Positions 6,126-10,214 of a stretch of 10,214 bases of DNA are shown here, in pieces. A program made the position numbers and the translations under genes. Each line of letters opens with the position of its first letter. Positions within the stretch are counted from its first letter, which is position 1. The stretch covers positions 1 through 10,214 of the forward strand of contig JBDSAJ010000938.1 in assembly GCA_039922235.1 (NCBI GenBank), read 5' to 3'. The notes below the pieces were generated by a model. It did not search any database. It had not been told where the DNA came from and saw only the letters and a list, made by a program, of their open reading frames with translations. Origin of the DNA: Umezawaea sp039922235. Its GTDB lineage: Bacteria; Actinomycetota; Actinomycetes; Mycobacteriales; Pseudonocardiaceae.

Positions 6126-7547
6126 ATGACTGACACACCTACCGGTGAGAAGGCCCCCGACACCGGGGCCATTTCCGATTTCGGCATCGACACGACCTCC
6201 AAGTCCGCCGGTGAGGCGCTGAAGGAGTACTGGGCCAAGGTCCGCGGCGGCGACCTCGGGTCGCTGCCCGCCCTGCTCGGCCTGCTCGTGCTGGTGATCT
6301 TCTTCAGCACCCAGTCGGACACGTTCCTGACACTGGGCAACATCTCGAACCTGCTGGCGCAGGGCTCGGGCATCGTGATCATCGCGATGGGCCTCGTCTT
6401 CGTGCTGCTGCTCGGCGAGATCGACCTGTCCGCGGGCACCGCGTCCGGCGTCGCAGCCTCGGTGATGGCGCTGCACCTGGTGCACAGCGGCAACATGCTG
6501 ACCGCCTTCGGCGACGGCGTCTTCTACATCACCTGCGCGATGATGGTGGTCGCCGCAGCGCTGTCCGTGCTGCTGCGCATCTGGCCGGGTGTCGTGCTCC
6601 CGGTCGTCGGCCTGGTGATCCTGCTGCTCGGCGTGCCGCCGAACGCGTGGGTCGAGATGCTGCTCGCGCTGTGCATCGGCACCACGATCGGCAGCCTCAC
6701 CGGCTACCTCGTCGCGAAGGTCGGCATCCCGTCCTTCGTCGTGACCCTCGCGCTGTTCCTGACGTGGGGCGGCGTGGTGCTGAAGTACATCGGCCAGGGC
6801 GGGACCCTGCCCATCCGCAACGACAAGGTGCTGTTCGACGTCGCCAACGGCAACCTGGGCGCCACCGGCAGTTGGGTCCTGTTCCTGCTGTCCGCGGGCG
6901 GCTACGCGGCCGTCGTGCTCAGCAGGCACTTCGCCCGGCTGCGCAGGGGCCTGGTCGCCCAGCCGACGCCGCTCGTGCTGGTCAAGGTCGGTCTGGTCGT
7001 CGTACTCGGGGCGGTCGCCACCGTGCTGCTCGTCCAGAACCGCGCGGTCAACCCGACCGTGACCATCCTGGGCGTCCCGTACGTGGTGCCGATCGTCCTG
7101 CTGCTGCTCACCATGGGCACGTTCGTCCTCGACCGCACCCAGTACGGCAGGCACATCTACGCGGTCGGCGGCAACGCCGAAGCGGCCCGCCGCGCGGGCA
7201 TCAACGTGCCCAAGATCCGGATGAGCGTCTTCGTGATCTGCTCGTCGGTCGCTGCTCTCGGCGCCATCGTGTTGGCCTCGAAGGTCGGCTCGGTCACGCC
7301 CAGCGCCGGTGGGGGCAACACCCTGCTGTTCGCGGTCGGCGCGGCGGTCATCGGTGGCACCTCGCTGTTCGGCGGCAAGGGCAGGCTGCGCGACGCGGTC
7401 ATCGGTGGCGCGGTCATCGCGATCATCGACAACGGCCTCGGCCTGCTCAAGCAGGACGCCGCAGTCGTTTCCATCGTCACCGGTCTCGTGCTGCTGCTGG
7501 CCGCCAGCGTGGATGCGCTGTCGCGTCGTCGTTCGGCCGCTTCGTAA
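6126..7547 (+). CDS. xylH: Sugar ABC transporter permease, XylH type
   Basis: This is an integral membrane protein of about 473 residues that forms the sugar channel as a dimer with XylF and XylG. After a hydrophilic N-terminus (about 1-45) it has roughly 12-14 hydrophobic segments, for example 46-64, 78-97, 104-120, 131-150, 154-171, 203-220, 249-266, 283-303, 317-336, 368-385 and 424-464. Family marks of the BPD_transp_2 class are GEIDLSAG (97-104), YAVGGNAEAARRAGI (345-359), VIGGTSLFGGKG (408-419) and DNGLGL (435-440). Two starts are possible. The ATG at 6108 overlaps the xylG stop but lacks a Shine-Dalgarno sequence. The ATG at 6126 has GAGGA at 6114-6118 with 7-nt spacing and is preferred; the longer form adds 6 residues. 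It is long for the family, and the middle region holds extra hydrophobic segments, as in XylH. Confidence is high for the class and fair for xylose specificity. Confidence 0.92.
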   Translation: MTDTPTGEKAPDTGAISDFGIDTTSKSAGEALKEYWAKVRGGDLGSLPALLGLLVLVIFFSTQSDTFLTLGNISNLLAQGSGIVIIAMGLVFVLLLGEIDLSAGTASGVAASVMALHLVHSGNMLTAFGDGVFYITCAMMVVAAALSVLLRIWPGVVLPVVGLVILLLGVPPNAWVEMLLALCIGTTIGSLTGYLVAKVGIPSFVVTLALFLTWGGVVLKYIGQGGTLPIRNDKVLFDVANGNLGATGSWVLFLLSAGGYAAVVLSRHFARLRRGLVAQPTPLVLVKVGLVVVLGAVATVLLVQNRAVNPTVTILGVPYVVPIVLLLLTMGTFVLDRTQYGRHIYAVGGNAEAARRAGINVPKIRMSVFVICSSVAALGAIVLASKVGSVTPSAGGGNTLLFAVGAAVIGGTSLFGGKGRLRDAVIGGAVIAIIDNGLGLLKQDAAVVSIVTGLVLLLAASVDALSRRRSAAS

Positions 7548-7552
7548 CACCG

Positions 7553-8725
7553 GTGACATCACCAACCGCGGGAGCCCGGCCCGACGAGGTCCGCAGGCAC
7601 AACCGCACGGCGCTCCTGCGCCGGTTGCACGTCGACGGTCCGTCCACCAGGGCGTCGCTGGCGGCTGAGCTCGGGCTCAACCGCAGCACGATCAAAGCCC
7701 TGGTGGACGGCCTCGCCGAAACCGGGATCGTCGCCGAACGGGTTCCCGCACAGCGCAGCGGCGCCGGTCGGCCCTCGCTGCTGGTCCTTCCCCAGCCCCA
7801 CGCCGCCGTCGTCCTGGCCATCGACATCCGCGTCGAACAGGTGGCCATGGCGATGGTGGGGCTCGGCGGGGAGATCATCGGCAGGGACAGCTGGAACCTG
7901 CACACCCGCACCCGCGACCCCCGCGAGGTCATCACCCACATCGTCGAGTCGGCGAAGCTGCTCACCGACGAACTGGACCTCCGGCCCGTCGCGGTCGGCG
8001 TCTCCATCTCGGGAGTGGTCCGCCGCGCCGACGGCTGGGTGCACGAGGCCCCGAACCTGCACTGGACGAACGTCGCGCTGGGCGAACGCCTCAGCGCCGT
8101 GATGGGACTGCCGGTGCAGGTCGGCAACGACGCCGAACTCGGCGCGCTCGCCGAACACGTCCGCGGCGCCGCCCGCGGCGCGTCCGACATGGTCTACATC
8201 TCCGCCGACGTCGGCGTGGGCGGCGGCGTGATCTCCAACGGCGCCCCGCTGCGCGGCACCGGCGGCTACGTGGGCGAACTGGGCCACATGGTCGTCCGCC
8301 CCGGTGGCCTGCCGTGCTACTGCGGCTGCGAGGGCTGCTGGGAGACCGAGGTAGGTGAAGCCGCACTGTGCCGCGCACTGGCCCTGCCGGTGAACGCCTC
8401 GCGCGGCGCTGTCGTGGCCGAGTTGCGCTCACTGGCCGCGGACCCCGACAGCGTCATGCACCGGCTGGGCGAGTTCACCGAGTGGCTGGCCGTCGGCCTG
8501 GTGACCGTGGTGAACATGCTGGGTCCCGAGCTGGTGGTGCTGGGCGACCTGTTCACGGCCCTGCCGGAACCCGTGGTCGCCCAGGTCAGGACCATCGTGC
8601 AGCGCCGCAGCCTGGTCAGCAGGGCCGTCGGTGGCACGCGCATCGTCTGCTCACCGCTGGGCCGCGACGCCAAGCTCGTCGGCGCCGCCGAAGCCGCCTT
8701 CGAGCCGGTGCTCGGCACGGTCTAG
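7553..8725 (+). CDS. ROK-family transcriptional regulator (XylR/NagC-like sugar repressor)
   Basis: This 390-residue DNA-binding regulator has a winged helix-turn-helix at about 13-62 (VRRHNRTALLRRL, then the recognition segment AAELGLNRSTIKALVDGLAE). A ROK sugar-binding fold follows at about 85-385: the acidic pair GNDAE (191-195), the glycine-rich YISADVGVGGGVI (215-227), GELGHM (241-246) and the zinc motif CYCGCEGC (255-262), with His245, Cys255, Cys257 and Cys262 as expected ligands. The kinase phosphate motif DxGGT is replaced by DIRVEQ (91-96), which argues for a sensor and not a sugar kinase. The GTG at 7553 is 5 nt after the xylH stop and is the only start that keeps the DNA-binding domain whole. 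No clear Shine-Dalgarno sequence precedes it, so coupling to xylH translation is likely. By position it controls this operon, probably through the 4054-4068 palindrome. The effector may be xylose, but that is inferred. Confidence 0.93.
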   Translation: MTSPTAGARPDEVRRHNRTALLRRLHVDGPSTRASLAAELGLNRSTIKALVDGLAETGIVAERVPAQRSGAGRPSLLVLPQPHAAVVLAIDIRVEQVAMAMVGLGGEIIGRDSWNLHTRTRDPREVITHIVESAKLLTDELDLRPVAVGVSISGVVRRADGWVHEAPNLHWTNVALGERLSAVMGLPVQVGNDAELGALAEHVRGAARGASDMVYISADVGVGGGVISNGAPLRGTGGYVGELGHMVVRPGGLPCYCGCEGCWETEVGEAALCRALALPVNASRGAVVAELRSLAADPDSVMHRLGEFTEWLAVGLVTVVNMLGPELVVLGDLFTALPEPVVAQVRTIVQRRSLVSRAVGGTRIVCSPLGRDAKLVGAAEAAFEPVLGTV

Positions 8726-8763
8726 AACCGCGCCCACCCACGTGACTACCTGGAAACGCGAGG

Positions 8764-8793
8764 GGGGCGGGGATCCTCTCGGATCCCCGCCCC
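8764..8793. terminator. Bidirectional hairpin between converging genes
   Basis: GGGGCGGGGATCC (8764-8776) and GGATCCCCGCCCC (8781-8793) form a perfect 13-bp stem with loop TCTC. It lies 38 nt after the ROK gene stop and 42 nt beyond the end of the convergent minus-strand small gene, so it can end both transcripts. Neither side has a good T-run. Confidence 0.8.
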
Positions 8794-8835
8794 GGAACGG
8801 CAAGGGTGCTTGAGGGCCACACACGGCCCCGATTG

Positions 8836-9018
8836 TTAGCCCTGCTGCAGTTCGGCAGCGAGCTCGCGCAGCTTCGTGCTGTGCTCACGGGCGTGGTGCC
8901 CGCAGAACAACAGCTCGCCCCCGGAGGGGAGGACGGCGCGAACCTGGGCAGCAGCCCCGCAGCGGTCGCAGCGGTCGGCAGCGGTCAACTCGGGGCGGGT
9001 GAGCGTGGGTGTAGTCAT
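8836..9018 (-). CDS. Small zinc-ribbon protein, DUF7455-like
   Basis: This 60-residue cytoplasmic protein has the pattern CDRC (17-20) and FCGHH (38-42), that is Cys17, Cys20, Cys39 and His42 (or His41), which fits one structural zinc site. The C-terminal third (HSTKLRELAAELQQ) is probably helical. From memory it matches a small conserved actinobacterial family (DUF7455) often encoded near the principal sigma factor gene, as here. Its function is unknown, and protein or nucleic-acid contact is only a guess. The ATG at 9018 is chosen because GGAGGGAG (complement of 9025-9032) sits 6 nt upstream. A start at 9042 would put that ribosome binding site inside the coding region. A stem-loop (9038-9058) lies just upstream of the ribosome binding site. 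The gene is on the same strand as sigA, about 640 bp downstream of it and beyond the sigA terminator, so it likely has its own promoter. Confidence 0.85.
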   Translation of the reverse strand: MTTPTLTRPELTAADRCDRCGAAAQVRAVLPSGGELLFCGHHAREHSTKLRELAAELQQG

Positions 9019-9037
9019 GAGAGTCTCCCTCCGTCCC

Positions 9038-9058
9038 GGCACCGAGGATTTCGGTGCC
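9038..9058 (-). promoter_or_regulatory. Hairpin in the leader of the small zinc-ribbon gene
   Basis: GGCACCGA (9038-9045) and TCGGTGCC (9051-9058) form a perfect 8-bp stem with a 5-nt loop. On the minus strand it ends 5 nt before the GGAGGGAG ribosome binding site. It may protect the mRNA 5' end or tune translation. Read on the plus strand it is followed by CTCTT and could act as a weak terminator, but no plus-strand gene precedes it. Confidence 0.5.
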
Positions 9059-9615
9059 CTCTTACCAAGCTGCGACCACTACGCATCTGGCTGGTGCGCG
9101 GTGCTCGCTGGCTCCACTCTCTCAGACGCGCGGGCGGAAGTCAGTGTTCCCGTTGACGTGGCGACGCGCGTCACTCGCGATTTACCCACTCGTCGGTGTG
9201 TCGAACCCGCTCGAACGCCGAGTTCGGCGGTTCAAAATCACTTTCCGCAGTCGTAGCAGGGGTTTCAGACCAGGCATTTCGGCCGCAGGCACCCCTCGAT
9301 TGCTCCAACTGGTGGACCCGTGCGGCCGTTGGTGTGATCCATAACACTTTGGTCAGCTCACAGCGAACAAGGCCCCGCGTTCCACCATTCGGACCGAAAT
9401 CCGGACGTTCACCGGAAGTTCGGAGACCTTCCCGTGACCTGCGCGGCCCTGTTTTGAACGATCAAGCATGACGTTTCCGCCTCGGGCGTGCCCGATTTGC
9501 GCAGTTTTCGCGAGCCCGGCTCAAGCCGCCCGCGCCGCAGACCGCCTCGACCCGCCGCACCGAGCGGTGAGCCCGCAGTCGAACAGGTGTGCGCCGAGCC
9601 GACACGGGCACAAAA
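9059..9615. other. Gene-free region between sigA and the small zinc-ribbon gene
   Basis: No frame here shows a recognisable protein or a credible start with a ribosome binding site, and no tRNA cloverleaf can be folded by eye. The middle (about 9180-9480) looks noticeably less GC-rich than the genes around it. It should hold the promoter of the small gene. The best minus-strand pair I see is TTGTTC (complement of 9365-9370) and TGTTAT (complement of 9341-9346) with an 18-bp spacer, which is weak. Small palindromes occur, such as TTCGG-A-CCGAA (9388-9398) and the imperfect hairpin around 9212-9233. A small RNA or regulatory leader is possible but unproven. Confidence 0.5.
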
Positions 9616-9653
9616 CGGTGAGGGCCCCGCACCGGAGTGCGGGGCCCTCACCG
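9616..9653 (-). terminator. Intrinsic terminator of sigA
   Basis: CGGTGAGGGCCCCGCAC (9616-9632) pairs perfectly over 17 bp with 9637-9653 around a 4-nt loop. In the minus-strand reading direction the stem is followed at once by TTTTG. It starts 9 nt after the sigA stop codon. This is a textbook factor-independent terminator and the strongest in the window. Confidence 0.93.
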
Positions 9654-9662
9654 TGGAAGCGC

Positions 9663-10214
<552 letters not shown>

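Noticed and set aside
6647..7552. Open frame that extends the ROK gene about 300 codons upstream through xylH
   Set aside because: The translation is a low-complexity Arg/Gly/Pro-rich shadow of xylH in another frame. The ROK domain begins only after 7553, and normal ROK length is reached from that GTG.
9019..9042. Longer start for the zinc-ribbon gene at 9042
   Set aside because: It would place the strong GGAGGGAG ribosome binding site inside the coding sequence and add eight residues (MPGRRETL) encoded by leader bases, including part of the hairpin.
9205..9245. tRNA-like T-loop (GGTTCAAAATC) in the sigA-proximal gap
   Set aside because: The bases flanking the loop (GGCGG and TCACT) do not pair, and no acceptor, D or anticodon arm can be placed around it.

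Overview
The window comes from a high-GC actinomycete, most likely the Pseudonocardiales (Lentzea / Saccharothrix / Actinosynnema / Amycolatopsis type). The reasons are the strong G/C third-position bias, GTG starts, the SigA/HrdB-type principal sigma factor, a DUF7455-like small zinc protein close to it, and a secreted protein built from actinobacterial carbohydrate-binding modules. The genus call is inference.

Layout from left to right. (1) Bases 1-1838 hold the 3' part of a large secreted protein: the end of a 'DVSGYF' cell-surface module, a DUF1080/LamG-like jelly-roll domain and three tandem ricin-type beta-trefoils. It ends at a perfect 12-bp hairpin (1852-1885). (2) Bases 2092-3825 encode a stand-alone DExH-box superfamily 2 helicase with an acidic/basic C-terminal extension. 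(3) Bases 4115-8725 are a sugar-uptake operon: xylF (lipoprotein binding protein), xylG (single-domain ABC ATPase), xylH (membrane permease) and a ROK-family repressor gene. It is preceded by a cluster of inverted repeats that looks like its control region, carries a strong stem-loop between xylF and xylG, and closes with a GC-rich hairpin (8764-8793). (4) On the minus strand, convergent with the operon, lie a 60-residue zinc-ribbon protein (8836-9018), about 640 bp with no convincing gene, and the C-terminal part of the principal sigma factor gene sigA (9663-10214, running off the right edge), which ends at a textbook intrinsic terminator (9616-9653).

How the genes work together: XylF captures an aldopentose (xylose by homology) outside the membrane, XylH carries it across, and two copies of XylG supply the ATP energy. 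The ROK protein, translated directly behind xylH, probably senses the sugar or a derivative and represses the operon, plausibly through the 15-bp palindrome at 4054-4068. No xylose isomerase or xylulokinase gene is in the window. The helicase, the zinc-ribbon protein and sigA look like core chromosomal genes flanking this accessory uptake operon. I found no mobile element, CRISPR array, tRNA or rRNA. No clearly new multi-gene system is visible; the most interesting items are the structured leader of the uptake operon, the xylF-xylG stem-loop, the hairpin leader of the zinc-ribbon gene and the unassigned region upstream of it.
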